Shown here one piece after another: positions 17,144-25,915 of a stretch of 64,000 nucleotides of DNA. Position 1 is the first letter of the stretch. The number at the start of each line of letters is the position of its first letter. The translations under genes were made by a program, and so were the position numbers. The notes under the pieces are model-generated. The model was not told the origin of the DNA, made no database searches, and saw nothing but the letters and a program-made list of their open reading frames with translations. The stretch spans positions 14,913-78,912 of the forward strand of contig JBKBMG010000023.1 of the NCBI GenBank assembly GCA_046295975.1, in the 5' to 3' direction. Origin of the DNA: UBA2357 sp046295975 (lineage in GTDB: Bacteria > Pseudomonadota > Gammaproteobacteria > Burkholderiales > Rhodocyclaceae).

Positions 17144-17159
17144 TGTCTTATATAAGACA
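17144..17159. promoter_or_regulatory. 16-bp perfect palindrome, likely GntR operator
   Basis: TGTCTTATATAAGACA is a perfect palindrome between divergent mdh and the GntR gene. It includes a TATA-rich core that may serve as the -10 of the regulator gene. A wider CATGTC/GACATG pair (17135-17140 and 17156-17161) surrounds it. GntR proteins bind such short palindromes as dimers, so autoregulation and control of mdh are plausible. Confidence 0.65.
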
Positions 17160-17209
17160 TGAGATGATGAATGGACGATGCGAAAATTTTGTGCTGAAAT
17201 AGCGGGATC

Positions 17210-17935
17210 ATGCACGACTCACCGACCTTCAGTCCTCTATATCGGCAGATCAAGGGCCTGATGCTTCAGGCGCTTGAGGCGGGCGAATGGCGTCCGGGTC
17301 AGGTGATTCCCAGCGAGCAGGAACTGGCCGCGCGCTTCAATGTGTCCCAGGGTACGGTGCGCAAGGCCATCGACGAGATGGCCGCCGACAACCTGCTGGT
17401 GCGCAAGCAGGGCAAGGGTACGTACGTTGCCTCGCACAACGACCCGCGCGCGCTGTTCCGTTTTCTCCGGCTGGTGCCGCTGGACGGCGAGATCTCCCAT
17501 CCCGAAAGTGTTCCGCTCGATTGCTGGCGTGCCAAGGCCGGGCAGGAAGCGTCTCGCATGCTCGACATCAAGCAGGGTGATCCGATCATTATCGTACGCC
17601 GACTGCTGAAGTTTGCCCAGAAACCAGTGGTGGTCGACGAGATCTATCTGCCGGGCGAGGTTTTCCAGGGGCTTACGCTCGAGGTGCTGCAGTCCTGGAA
17701 TGGCTCGCTCTACAGCTTGTTCGAGACCCGTTTCGGGCTGCGCATGATCCGCGCCCAGGAAAGTATCCGGGCTGTTGCGGCGGATCGCGGTGCGAGCGAG
17801 GCGCTGAAGGTGCCCGAGGGGAAACCCTTGCTGTCGGTCGAGCGGGTGACCTACACCTATGGTGACAAGCCCGTGGAGTGGCGCCGTGGGCTGTATCTGA
17901 CCGACGAGCATTTCTATCTGAATGAACTGAATTGA
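17210..17935 (+). CDS. GntR-family regulator, HutC subfamily (UTRA domain)
   Basis: A 241-residue regulator. The winged helix spans residues 10-78 (IPSEQELAARFNVSQGTVRKAIDEM, then LVRKQGKGTYVA). The UTRA ligand-binding domain covers about residues 95-238, with VVDEIYLPGEVFQGL, LYSLFETRFGLRM and LLSVERVTYTYGDKPVEWRRGLY. It sits between mdh and sdhC, divergent from mdh, in the conserved betaproteobacterial TCA cluster, so it probably tunes these genes to a carboxylic-acid signal. The palindrome at 17144-17159 is its likely site. The effector is unknown. Confidence 0.9.
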   Translation: MHDSPTFSPLYRQIKGLMLQALEAGEWRPGQVIPSEQELAARFNVSQGTVRKAIDEMAADNLLVRKQGKGTYVASHNDPRALFRFLRLVPLDGEISHPESVPLDCWRAKAGQEASRMLDIKQGDPIIIVRRLLKFAQKPVVVDEIYLPGEVFQGLTLEVLQSWNGSLYSLFETRFGLRMIRAQESIRAVAADRGASEALKVPEGKPLLSVERVTYTYGDKPVEWRRGLYLTDEHFYLNELN

Positions 17936-17936
17936 A

Positions 17937-17964
17937 TCGCGCCGGGCAGTGACGCCCGGCGCGA
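17937..17964. terminator. hairpin between gntR and sdhC
   Basis: TCGCGCCGGGC (17937-17947) and GCCCGGCGCGA (17954-17964) are perfect 11-base arms with a 6-base loop directly after the gntR stop. There is no immediate T-run, so it may attenuate rather than fully terminate read-through into sdhC. Confidence 0.6.
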
Positions 17965-18041
17965 CGCAGTGCGACGCCGTTTTGCAGCAGTAGTGAGTAA
18001 GAATCGCGGATTGAAGCCGCAATGAGAGAGGTGAAGCGAAA

Positions 18042-18431
18042 ATGTCGGAAGCCACAGTGCGCAAGCAGCGGCCAAAGTTCCTGGCGCTGAACGAGATACG
18101 CCTGCCCTTGCCGGGCATCGTGTCCATTCTCCATCGCATCAGCGGAGCGGGGCTGTTCCTCTTCCTGCCGTTCCTGCTGTTCCTGTTTGATCGCAGCGTG
18201 AGTTCGCCGGAATCGTTCGCGGCCTACAAGAGCATCGTTGGTAATCCGCTGATCAAGCTCATCCTGTTTGGCCTGTTGTGGGCTTACTTGCACCATTTCT
18301 GTGCGGGCATCCGGTTCCTGTTGCTCGATCTGCACAAGGGACTGGAACTCGAAGCCGCGCGCAAGAGCTCGCGCATCGTCCTCGTGGTCAGCATCGTGCT
18401 GACCGTCCTGATCGGAGTGAAGCTATGGTGA
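18042..18431 (+). CDS. sdhC: succinate dehydrogenase cytochrome b556 subunit SdhC
   Basis: A 129-residue membrane anchor of complex II with three transmembrane helices. The SILHRISGAGLF segment near residue 28 holds the quinone-site serine and arginine, and LHHFCAGIRFLLLD near residue 83 holds the haem-ligand histidine. It overlaps sdhD by 7 bases (ATGGTGA), so the two anchors are coupled. GAGAGGTGAAG provides the ribosome-binding site. Confidence 0.95.
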   Translation: MSEATVRKQRPKFLALNEIRLPLPGIVSILHRISGAGLFLFLPFLLFLFDRSVSSPESFAAYKSIVGNPLIKLILFGLLWAYLHHFCAGIRFLLLDLHKGLELEAARKSSRIVLVVSIVLTVLIGVKLW

Positions 18432-18772
18432 AGCGTATCGTCGTAGGCGCGCACTACGGTCTGCGCGACTGGATCGGTCAGCGCGCGACTGCGCTGTTCA
18501 TGGTCATCTACACGGTGATCTTCGCGGTCAATGCGCTGCTGCTGCCCGAGATGAGCCACGAAGCATGGTCCGGGATGTTCGCCGGCGGCTTCATGGGCTT
18601 TCTGACCTTTCTGTTCTTCCTTGCCCTGTTCTACCACGCCTGGATCGGCGTGCGTGACATCTTCATGGACTACATCAAGCCGACGGGCATTCGCCTGACG
18701 CTTCACCTGTTGGTCCTGTTCCTGCTCGTCGGCTATGCCGGGTGGGCCGCGCAGATTCTTTGGAGGCTTTGA
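18425..18772 (+). CDS. sdhD: succinate dehydrogenase membrane anchor SdhD
   Basis: A 115-residue second anchor with three hydrophobic helices. GLRDWIGQRATALFM near the N-terminus and FYHAWIGVRDIFMDYI near residue 67 (haem/quinone region) are the family motifs. The start ATG is inside the end of sdhC. Only two bases separate its stop from the sdhA start. Confidence 0.95.
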   Translation: MVKRIVVGAHYGLRDWIGQRATALFMVIYTVIFAVNALLLPEMSHEAWSGMFAGGFMGFLTFLFFLALFYHAWIGVRDIFMDYIKPTGIRLTLHLLVLFLLVGYAGWAAQILWRL

Positions 18773-18774
18773 GC

Positions 18775-20568
18775 GTGAGCGTAGTCAAGCGTACCTTTGA
18801 TGCAGTCATCGTCGGCGCGGGTGGCGCCGGCCTTCGCGCGGCGCTGCAGTTGTCGGAAGCCGGCCTCAAGACTGCGGTGCTGACCAAGGTCTTTCCGACG
18901 CGTTCGCACACGGTTGCGGCCCAGGGTGGCGTTGCGGCCTCGCTCGGCAACTCCACCGAGGACAACTGGCACTGGCACATGTACGACACCGTCAAGGGGT
19001 CGGACTGGCTGGGCGACCAGGATGCCATCGAGTTCATGTGCCGCAAGGCCAACGAGGTGGTGATCGAGTTGGAGCACTATGGGATGCCGTTCGACCGTAC
19101 CGACAACGGCAAGATCTACCAGCGCCCGTTCGGCGGTCACTCGATGAACTACGGTCAGGCGCCGGTCATGCGCTCCTGTGCGGCGGCCGACCGTACCGGC
19201 CATGCGATGCTGCACGCGCTGTATCAGCGCAACGTGCGGGCCAACACGCAGTTCTTCGTGGAGTGGATGGCACTTGACCTGATCCGCGACAGCGAAGGCA
19301 ATGTGCTCGGCGTGACCGCGCTGGAGATGGAGACCGGCGAGGTCTGCATCTTCCATTGCAAGGCCACGATTTTTGCGACCGGCGGTGCCGGCCGCATCTT
19401 CCACAGCTCCACCAATGCCTTCATCAATACCGGCGACGGCGTGGGTATGGCGGCGCGCGCAGGGATCCCGCTCGAGGACATGGAGTTCTGGCAGTTCCAC
19501 CCCACCGGGGTGGCTGGTGCGGGCGTGCTGATTACCGAAGGCGTGCGTGGCGAAGGCGGCATTCTGCGCAACAGCAGCGGTGAGCGCTTCATGGAGCGCT
19601 ACGCCCCCAACTTGAAGGACCTGGCATCGCGCGACGTCGTTTCGCGTGCGATGACCACGGAGATCAACGAAGGGCGCGGCTGCGGTCCCGACAAGGACTA
19701 CGTGCTGCTCGACATCACCCACCTCGCGCCCGAGACCATCATGAAGCGTCTGCCGGGTATTCGCGAGATCGCGATCCAGTTCGCCGGGGTGGACCCGATC
19801 AAGGAGCCGATTCCGGTGGTGCCGACCTGCCACTATCAGATGGGCGGCATTCCGACCAACTACAAGGGGCAGGTGGTGGTGCCCAAGAATGGCGATCCGA
19901 ATGCGGCGGTGGCCGGCTTTTATGCCGCGGGTGAGTGCGCCTGCGCGTCGGTGCACGGCGCCAACCGGCTCGGCACCAATTCGCTGCTCGATCTGCTGGT
20001 GTTCGGCAAATCGGCCGGTGAGACGGTGGTCGAGGATATCCAGGGCGGCAACCTGTCGCTGCGTCCGCTGCCGGCAGATGCCGCGGATTTCTCGCTGGCC
20101 CGCATCGCCCGTCTCGAGTCGCAGACCAGTGGCGAGAGCGTCTTCGATGTCGGTCTGGAGATGCGCCGCACCATGCAGAAGCACGCCGGCGTGTTCCGGT
20201 TCGACAGTCTGCTCAAGGAAGGGGTGGCGCGCATCGGCGAAGTTGCCGAGCGGGCCAAGCGCACCGAGATCAAGGACAAGTCCAAGGTCTGGAACACCGC
20301 GCGGGTCGAAGCGCTGGAACTCGACAACCTGATCGAGGTGGCGCGCGCGACCATCGTCTCGGCCGAGGCACGCAAGGAATCCCGTGGCGCCCATGTGCGT
20401 GACGACGCGCCTGATACGGCGGAGTTCCCCAATGGCCGCAACGACGCGGAATGGCTGAAGCACACCCTTTGGTACAGCGAGGGCGACCGGCTGGACTACA
20501 AGCCGGTGAACCTGAATCCGCTCAGCGCGGATACCCAGCCGATCGCGCTCGCCAAGCGCACCTACTGA
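18775..20568 (+). CDS. sdhA: succinate dehydrogenase flavoprotein subunit SdhA
   Basis: A 597-residue catalytic subunit oxidising succinate to fumarate. AVIVGAGGAGLRAAL is the FAD fold, RSHTVAAQGG carries the histidine that binds FAD covalently, HPTGVAG and the GERFMERYAP region are in the active-site domain, and the HGANRLGTNSLLD motif is present. I chose the GTG at 18775: GGAGG lies 8 bases upstream and the gene then follows sdhD without overlap. A long antisense frame across this region is a by-product of codon bias. Confidence 0.97.
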   Translation: MSVVKRTFDAVIVGAGGAGLRAALQLSEAGLKTAVLTKVFPTRSHTVAAQGGVAASLGNSTEDNWHWHMYDTVKGSDWLGDQDAIEFMCRKANEVVIELEHYGMPFDRTDNGKIYQRPFGGHSMNYGQAPVMRSCAAADRTGHAMLHALYQRNVRANTQFFVEWMALDLIRDSEGNVLGVTALEMETGEVCIFHCKATIFATGGAGRIFHSSTNAFINTGDGVGMAARAGIPLEDMEFWQFHPTGVAGAGVLITEGVRGEGGILRNSSGERFMERYAPNLKDLASRDVVSRAMTTEINEGRGCGPDKDYVLLDITHLAPETIMKRLPGIREIAIQFAGVDPIKEPIPVVPTCHYQMGGIPTNYKGQVVVPKNGDPNAAVAGFYAAGECACASVHGANRLGTNSLLDLLVFGKSAGETVVEDIQGGNLSLRPLPADAADFSLARIARLESQTSGESVFDVGLEMRRTMQKHAGVFRFDSLLKEGVARIGEVAERAKRTEIKDKSKVWNTARVEALELDNLIEVARATIVSAEARKESRGAHVRDDAPDTAEFPNGRNDAEWLKHTLWYSEGDRLDYKPVNLNPLSADTQPIALAKRTY

Positions 20569-20586
20569 TCGCCGGAGAATTGTGAG

Positions 20587-21297
20587 ATGAGCAAGCGCAC
20601 CGTCAATTTCAAGATTTACCGCTACGATCCGGACAAGGACGAGAAGCCGTACATGCAGGACATCTCGGTCGAACTCGAGGCGTCCGACAAGAAGCTGTTG
20701 GATGCCCTGGTCCGGCTCAAGGCCAAGGACGACAGCCTGTCCTTCCGCCGATCCTGCCGCGAGGGTGTGTGCGGATCGGACGCGATGAACATCAATGGCA
20801 AGAACGGCCTGGCCTGCCTGACTGACATCGACGACCTGCCCGGGACCGTCGTGCTGCGTCCGTTGCCGGGGCTGCCCGTGATCCGCGACCTGATCGTGGA
20901 CATGACGCAGTTCTTCAAGCAGTACCACTCGATCAAGCCGTATCTGATCAACAATGATCCGCCGCCGGAGCGCGAGCGCCTGCAGACGCCGGACGACCGC
21001 GAGGAGCTCAACGGGCTGTACGAGTGCATTCTGTGCGCGTGCTGCTCGACTTCGTGTCCGTCGTTCTGGTGGAACCCGGACAAGTTCGTCGGCCCCGCCG
21101 GTCTGCTGGCCGCCTATCGCTTCATCGCGGATACCCGCGACCAGGCGACCGGCGAGCGCCTCGACAATCTCGAGGATCCGTACCGGCTGTTCCGTTGCCA
21201 TAGCATCATGAACTGTGTGGACGTCTGTCCGAAAGGGCTGAACCCGACCCGCGCGATCGGCAAGATCAAGGACATGATGGTGGCGAGGGCGGTATGA
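20587..21297 (+). CDS. sdhB: succinate dehydrogenase iron-sulfur subunit SdhB
   Basis: A 236-residue electron-transfer subunit. The 2Fe-2S ligands lie in SCREGVCGSD and NGLACL (with the Asp replacing one Cys, as in the E. coli protein), the 4Fe-4S ligands in CILCACCSTSCP and the 3Fe-4S ligands in CHSIMNCVDVCPKGL. All cysteines are present. It overlaps sdhE by four bases. Confidence 0.97.
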   Translation: MSKRTVNFKIYRYDPDKDEKPYMQDISVELEASDKKLLDALVRLKAKDDSLSFRRSCREGVCGSDAMNINGKNGLACLTDIDDLPGTVVLRPLPGLPVIRDLIVDMTQFFKQYHSIKPYLINNDPPPERERLQTPDDREELNGLYECILCACCSTSCPSFWWNPDKFVGPAGLLAAYRFIADTRDQATGERLDNLEDPYRLFRCHSIMNCVDVCPKGLNPTRAIGKIKDMMVARAV

Positions 21298-21530
21298 CGA
21301 TCGACAGGGGGCGGGTGCGATGGCAGTGTCGGCGGGCCTTGCTGGAGCTCGACCTGGTGTTCGCACGCTTCCTGGAGCGGCATTTCGATCGTCTTGACGA
21401 TGAGCAACTGGCTGCGCTCGACGATTTGTTGCGGACCGAGGATCACGACTTGTGGGCAATGGTCAACGGGAGCAAGCCATGCACGAATGATCGCTGGGGG
21501 GAGATTCTCGAGCTGCTGCGTCAGACCTGA
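21294..21530 (+). CDS. sdhE: FAD assembly factor SdhE
   Basis: A 78-residue helical protein that helps attach FAD covalently to SdhA. Position directly after sdhB, length, and the WQCRRALLELDLVFARFLERH helix bundle identify it. The conserved RGxxE motif reads RALLE here: the glycine is alanine (GCC codon), which is unusual because that glycine is functionally important in characterised homologues. The C-terminal LWAMVNG segment is normal. Confidence 0.9.
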   Translation: MTIDRGRVRWQCRRALLELDLVFARFLERHFDRLDDEQLAALDDLLRTEDHDLWAMVNGSKPCTNDRWGEILELLRQT

Positions 21531-21594
21531 CGCGCCAGTTTGGGCAAGCGATTCGTTGTTTAAACACGGGTAAGCAACAAAAGGGATGAGACCT

Positions 21595-22887
21595 ATGAGC
21601 ACTGAACGCACCGCAACCCTGACCGTCGACGGCAAGACCGTCGAGTTTCCGATCATGTCCGGCACCCATGGCCAGGACGTCATCGACATCCGCAGCCTGG
21701 GCGCCAAGACCGGCCTGTTCACCTACGACTCGGGTTTTCTGTCGACCGGCAGCTGCAAGTCGTCTATCACCTTCATTGACGGTGACAAGGGCGAGCTGTT
21801 GTATCGCGGCTACCCCATCGAGCAGCTGGCCGAGCAGTGCAACTTCCTGGAAGTGGCCTACCTGCTGAAGAACGGCGAGCTGCCCAACGCGTCCCAGAAA
21901 GTCGAGTTCGAGAACACCATCAAGAACCACACGATGGTGCACGACCAGCTTACCCGCTTCTACAACGGCTTCCGCCGTGATGCGCACCCGATGGCAATCA
22001 TGGTCGGCGTGGTCGGTGCGTTGTCCGCGTTTTACCACGAGGCGATGGATTTCTCCGACCAGGAGCACCGCAACATCTCGATCAACCGGCTGATCGCCAA
22101 GCTGCCGACGATCGTCGCAATGGCCTACAAGTACAACACCGGCCAACCGTTCATGTACCCGCGCAACGATCTCGACTACACCGCCAACTTCATGCACATG
22201 ATGTTCGGTACGCCGTGCGAGAAGTACGAGCCCAACCCGGTGCTGGTGCGTGCGCTGGACGTGATCTTCACCCTGCACGCCGACCACGAGCAGAATGCCT
22301 CCACCTCCACGGTGCGTCTGGCAGGTTCCTCGGGCGCGAACCCGTTCGCGTGCATCTCGGCCGGCATCGCCTGCCTGTGGGGTCCCGCGCACGGCGGCGC
22401 CAACGAGGCCTGCCTCAACATGCTGGAGGAAATCGGCGACGTGTCGCGCGTCGGCGAGTACATCAAGCGTGCCAAGGACAAGAACGACAGCTTCAAGCTG
22501 ATGGGCTTTGGCCATCGCGTGTACAAGAACTTTGATCCGCGTGCCAAGCTCATGGGCAAGGTCTGCGCCGAAGTGCTGGGCGAACTGGGTCTGGAGAACG
22601 ATCGCCTGTTCAAGCTCGCCAAGGAGCTCGAGAAGATCGCGCTGGAAGACGACTACTTCGTCGAGAAGAAGCTCTACCCGAACGTCGATTTCTATTCTGG
22701 CATCGTGCAGAAGGCGCTCGGCATCCCCACCTCGATGTTCACCTGCATCTTCGCGTTGGCGCGTACGGTGGGGTGGATCACCCAGTGGGAAGAAATGATT
22801 ACCGATCCGGAGTACAAGATCGGACGTCCGCGTCAGCTCTACATCGGCGCCGCGCGGCGCGATGTTCCGCCGCTGGCGCAGCGTTAA
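21595..22887 (+). CDS. gltA: citrate synthase
   Basis: A 430-residue type II (hexameric, NADH-sensitive) citrate synthase condensing acetyl-CoA and oxaloacetate. The catalytic histidines lie in LHADHEQNASTSTVR and in MGFGHRVYKNFDPRA, and the aspartate in YPNVDFYSG. I chose ATG 21595 because AAGGG lies 9 bases upstream; ATG 21586 abuts that site. An intrinsic terminator at 22936-22967 separates it from odhA. Confidence 0.97.
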   Translation: MSTERTATLTVDGKTVEFPIMSGTHGQDVIDIRSLGAKTGLFTYDSGFLSTGSCKSSITFIDGDKGELLYRGYPIEQLAEQCNFLEVAYLLKNGELPNASQKVEFENTIKNHTMVHDQLTRFYNGFRRDAHPMAIMVGVVGALSAFYHEAMDFSDQEHRNISINRLIAKLPTIVAMAYKYNTGQPFMYPRNDLDYTANFMHMMFGTPCEKYEPNPVLVRALDVIFTLHADHEQNASTSTVRLAGSSGANPFACISAGIACLWGPAHGGANEACLNMLEEIGDVSRVGEYIKRAKDKNDSFKLMGFGHRVYKNFDPRAKLMGKVCAEVLGELGLENDRLFKLAKELEKIALEDDYFVEKKLYPNVDFYSGIVQKALGIPTSMFTCIFALARTVGWITQWEEMITDPEYKIGRPRQLYIGAARRDVPPLAQR

Positions 22888-22935
22888 GCAGTGATGGCGG
22901 AGAGGGAAGGGAGAGGAACCCGGGCCTGAATGCTG

Positions 22936-22967
22936 CGGGATGGTCGCGTCTGCGGCCATCCCGTTTT
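22936..22967 (+). terminator. intrinsic terminator after gltA
   Basis: CGGGATGG (22936-22943) and CCATCCCG (22956-22963) form an 8-bp stem followed by TTTT, 50 bases after the gltA stop. Confidence 0.75.
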
Positions 22968-23039
22968 CGCATCCTTGCCCGGGATGTTCGTTTCCGCTTT
23001 GATGTTTCGTGCTCGAAGAAGCCGATAGGTGGCAAAACC

Positions 23040-25868
23040 ATGATGAAAGAACACAGATCCACATCGCATTTGTTCGGCAGCAATGCGCCGTTCGTGGAAG
23101 AGTTGTACGAGCAGTATCTCGACGACCCGTCCTCCGTCTCGGAGAGTTGGCGCGAGTATTTCGACAAGCTGCAGTCCCAGGCTGGCGCCGCGGTTCGCGA
23201 CGTCGCCCACGGGCCGGTCATCGAGGCTTTCGCGCAGATGGCCAAGCAGGGCCGGGTGCGCACCGTCCAGGCCGGCGGTGATGACCAGCGCCAGGTCAGC
23301 ACGCTGCAGTTGATCAACGCCTATCGCTTCCTCGGCAACCGCTGGGCCAATCTCGATCCGCTCAAGCGCACCGAACGGCCCGAGATCGCCGAACTCGAGC
23401 CCTCGTTCTATGGCTTTACCGAAGCCGACCTGAACAAGAGCTTCAACGTCGGCTCCTTCCACGGGTTCTCGACCGAACGCGCCACCTTGCGCGAGATTCT
23501 CGAAGCGCTGCGCCAGACCTATTGCGGTTCGATCGGCGCCGAATACATGTACATGTCGGATATCAGCCAGAAGCGCTGGATCCAGAGCCGCCTCGAGAGC
23601 ATCCGCGGCACGCCGCGCTTCTCGGTGGAGGCCAAGCGTCGCATTCTCGAGCGCGTGACCGCCGCCGAGACGCTGGAGCGCTACCTGCACACCAAGTACG
23701 TGGGTCAAAAGCGCTTCTCGCTCGAGGGTGGCGAATCGCTGATCGCGGCAATGGACGAGATCATCCGCGTAGGCGGCAGCCTCGGTGCCCAGGAGATCGT
23801 GATCGGCATGGCCCACCGTGGCCGTCTCAACGTGCTGGTCAATACCCTCGGCAAATCGCCGCAGATGCTGTTCTCCGAATTCGAGGGCAAGGCCGCCAGC
23901 GACCTGTCGTCGGGCGACGTGAAGTACCACATGGGCTTCTCCAGCGACGTCATGAGCCCAGGTGGTCCGGTGCATTTGACGCTGTCGTTCAACCCGTCCC
24001 ACCTGGAGATCATCAACCCGGTGGTGGCCGGCTCCGTCTACGCGCGCCAGTTGCGTCGCGACGACGTGAAGAAGGAGCAGGTGCTGGGCGTGCTCATCCA
24101 CGGCGATGCGGCGGTGGCTGGCCAGGGCGTCAACCAGGAGATGCTCAACTTCTCCCAGACCCGTGGATACGGTACGGGCGGCACCATCCATCTGGTGGCC
24201 AACAACCAGATCGGCTTCACCACCTCGGATCCGCGCGATCTGCGCTCCTCGCTCTACTGCACCGACGTGTTCAAGATGGTGGAGGCGCCGATCTTCCACG
24301 TGAACGGCGACGATCCCGAGGCGGTCGCGCTGGTCACGGCGCTGGCGGTGGAGTTCCGCAACGAGTTCAAGAAGGATGTCGTGATCGACATCATCTGCTA
24401 CCGCAAGCTCGGTCACAACGAGCAGGACGAGCCGATGGTGACCCAGCCGCTGATGTACAGCAAGGTGGCCAAGCATCCTGGCACGCGCAAGCTGTACGCT
24501 GATCGTCTGGTTGCCGAAGCTTCGATCTCGAACGACGAACCCGAGCAGATCATCAAGGAGTACCGCGAGCATCTCGACCGCGGCGAACTGCTCTACAACC
24601 CGGTGCTGTCTGGCCACAGCAGCAAGTACGCGGTGGATTGGAGCCCCTTCCTCAAGCAGCCCTATACCGACGAGGCGGATACCGCGATCCCGGCGCAGGA
24701 GGTGGTACGCCTGTCCGAGCGCCTGACCACGCTACCAGAAGGGTTCACGCTGCATTCACGGGTGAAGAAGATCATCGACGACCGTGCGGCGATGGCGCGC
24801 GGCGAGTTGCTCTTCGACTGGGGCATGGGGGAGAACCTCGCGTATGCCAGTCTGGTGGCGCAGGGCTACGGTGTGCGCATCTCGGGTGAGGACGTGGGCC
24901 GTGGCACCTTCTTCCATCGCCATGCGGTGCTGCACGACCAGAAGCGCGAGCGCTGGGACCACGGCACCCACATTCCGCTGCAACACATCCAGGACGGGCA
25001 GGGTGGCTTCCATCTCTACGATTCGGTGTTGTCCGAAGAAGCCGTGCTGGCCTTCGAGTACGGTTACGCGACCGCCGAACCCAACCAGTTGGTGGTTTGG
25101 GAAGCCCAGTTCGGTGACTTTGTGAACGGTGCCCAGGTGGTGCTCGACCAGTTCATCAGCTCGGGCGAGGCCAAGTGGGGCCGGTTGTGCGGGCTCACGT
25201 TGATGCTGCCGCACGGTTTCGAAGGCCAGGGGCCCGAGCACTCCTCGGCACGTCTCGAACGTCTGATGAACAACGCCGCCGAGCAGAACTGGCAGGTGTG
25301 CGTGCCGACTACCCCGGCGCAGATCTTCCACCTGCTGCGCCGCCAGATGGTGCGCAAGGTGCGCAAGCCGCTGGTGATCATCACGCCGAAGTCGCTGCTG
25401 CGCCACAAGGAAGCGGTGTCGACCTTCGATGATTTCGCCAAGGGCCGCTTCCAGACCGTGATTCCCGAAGTGGATGCGCTCGACCCGAAGAAGGTCAAGC
25501 GGGTGGTGTTGTGCCAGGGCAAGATCTACTACGAACTGCTCGCGTATCGCCGCGAGAACGAGATCAAGGACACCGCCATCCTTCGTATCGAGCAGTTGTA
25601 TCCGTTCCCGGCCGAGGCCTTCTCCAAGGCCGTGGGACAGTTCCCCAATGCCAAGGAGGTCGTGTGGGTGCAGGAAGAGCCGCGCAACCAGGGCGCCTGG
25701 TACTGGCTGGCATCGCGTCAGCACCTGACTGACGTGCTCGGCGCCAAGCGCCGGCTGTTGCTGGTGAGCCGTCCCGCCGCGGCCGCGCCCGCCGTCGGGT
25801 ACTACGCCAAGCACAACGCACAACAGAAAGAAGTGATTGAAAACGCGTTCAAGCCGATCGCCGACTGA
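23040..25868 (+). CDS. odhA: 2-oxoglutarate dehydrogenase E1 component
   Basis: A 942-residue thiamine-diphosphate decarboxylase (sucA) of the 2-oxoglutarate dehydrogenase complex. The N-terminal LFGSNAPFVEELYEQYL helix docks to E2. The TPP motif begins with NGDDPEAV near residue 420, and HRGRLNVLVN and SGEDVGRGTFFHRHAV are typical. The start is ATG 23040 after AGGTGG; the adjacent second ATG (23043) is equally possible. An apparent upstream extension overlapping gltA is not coding. Confidence 0.96.
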   Translation: MMKEHRSTSHLFGSNAPFVEELYEQYLDDPSSVSESWREYFDKLQSQAGAAVRDVAHGPVIEAFAQMAKQGRVRTVQAGGDDQRQVSTLQLINAYRFLGNRWANLDPLKRTERPEIAELEPSFYGFTEADLNKSFNVGSFHGFSTERATLREILEALRQTYCGSIGAEYMYMSDISQKRWIQSRLESIRGTPRFSVEAKRRILERVTAAETLERYLHTKYVGQKRFSLEGGESLIAAMDEIIRVGGSLGAQEIVIGMAHRGRLNVLVNTLGKSPQMLFSEFEGKAASDLSSGDVKYHMGFSSDVMSPGGPVHLTLSFNPSHLEIINPVVAGSVYARQLRRDDVKKEQVLGVLIHGDAAVAGQGVNQEMLNFSQTRGYGTGGTIHLVANNQIGFTTSDPRDLRSSLYCTDVFKMVEAPIFHVNGDDPEAVALVTALAVEFRNEFKKDVVIDIICYRKLGHNEQDEPMVTQPLMYSKVAKHPGTRKLYADRLVAEASISNDEPEQIIKEYREHLDRGELLYNPVLSGHSSKYAVDWSPFLKQPYTDEADTAIPAQEVVRLSERLTTLPEGFTLHSRVKKIIDDRAAMARGELLFDWGMGENLAYASLVAQGYGVRISGEDVGRGTFFHRHAVLHDQKRERWDHGTHIPLQHIQDGQGGFHLYDSVLSEEAVLAFEYGYATAEPNQLVVWEAQFGDFVNGAQVVLDQFISSGEAKWGRLCGLTLMLPHGFEGQGPEHSSARLERLMNNAAEQNWQVCVPTTPAQIFHLLRRQMVRKVRKPLVIITPKSLLRHKEAVSTFDDFAKGRFQTVIPEVDALDPKKVKRVVLCQGKIYYELLAYRRENEIKDTAILRIEQLYPFPAEAFSKAVGQFPNAKEVVWVQEEPRNQGAWYWLASRQHLTDVLGAKRRLLLVSRPAAAAPAVGYYAKHNAQQKEVIENAFKPIAD

Positions 25869-25915
25869 CGGCACGTGCCAAGAATGCTCAACCGAACGAC
25901 AGGGGAGAGAAATCC

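Noticed and set aside
18733..21459. 908-codon open frame antisense to sdhA and sdhB
   Set aside because: It mirrors the codon bias of the true genes, whose cofactor motifs are all intact; the antisense product has no recognisable domain.
22884..24617. 577-codon frame antisense to odhA
   Set aside because: Same cause; high-G+C third positions leave the opposite strand open.
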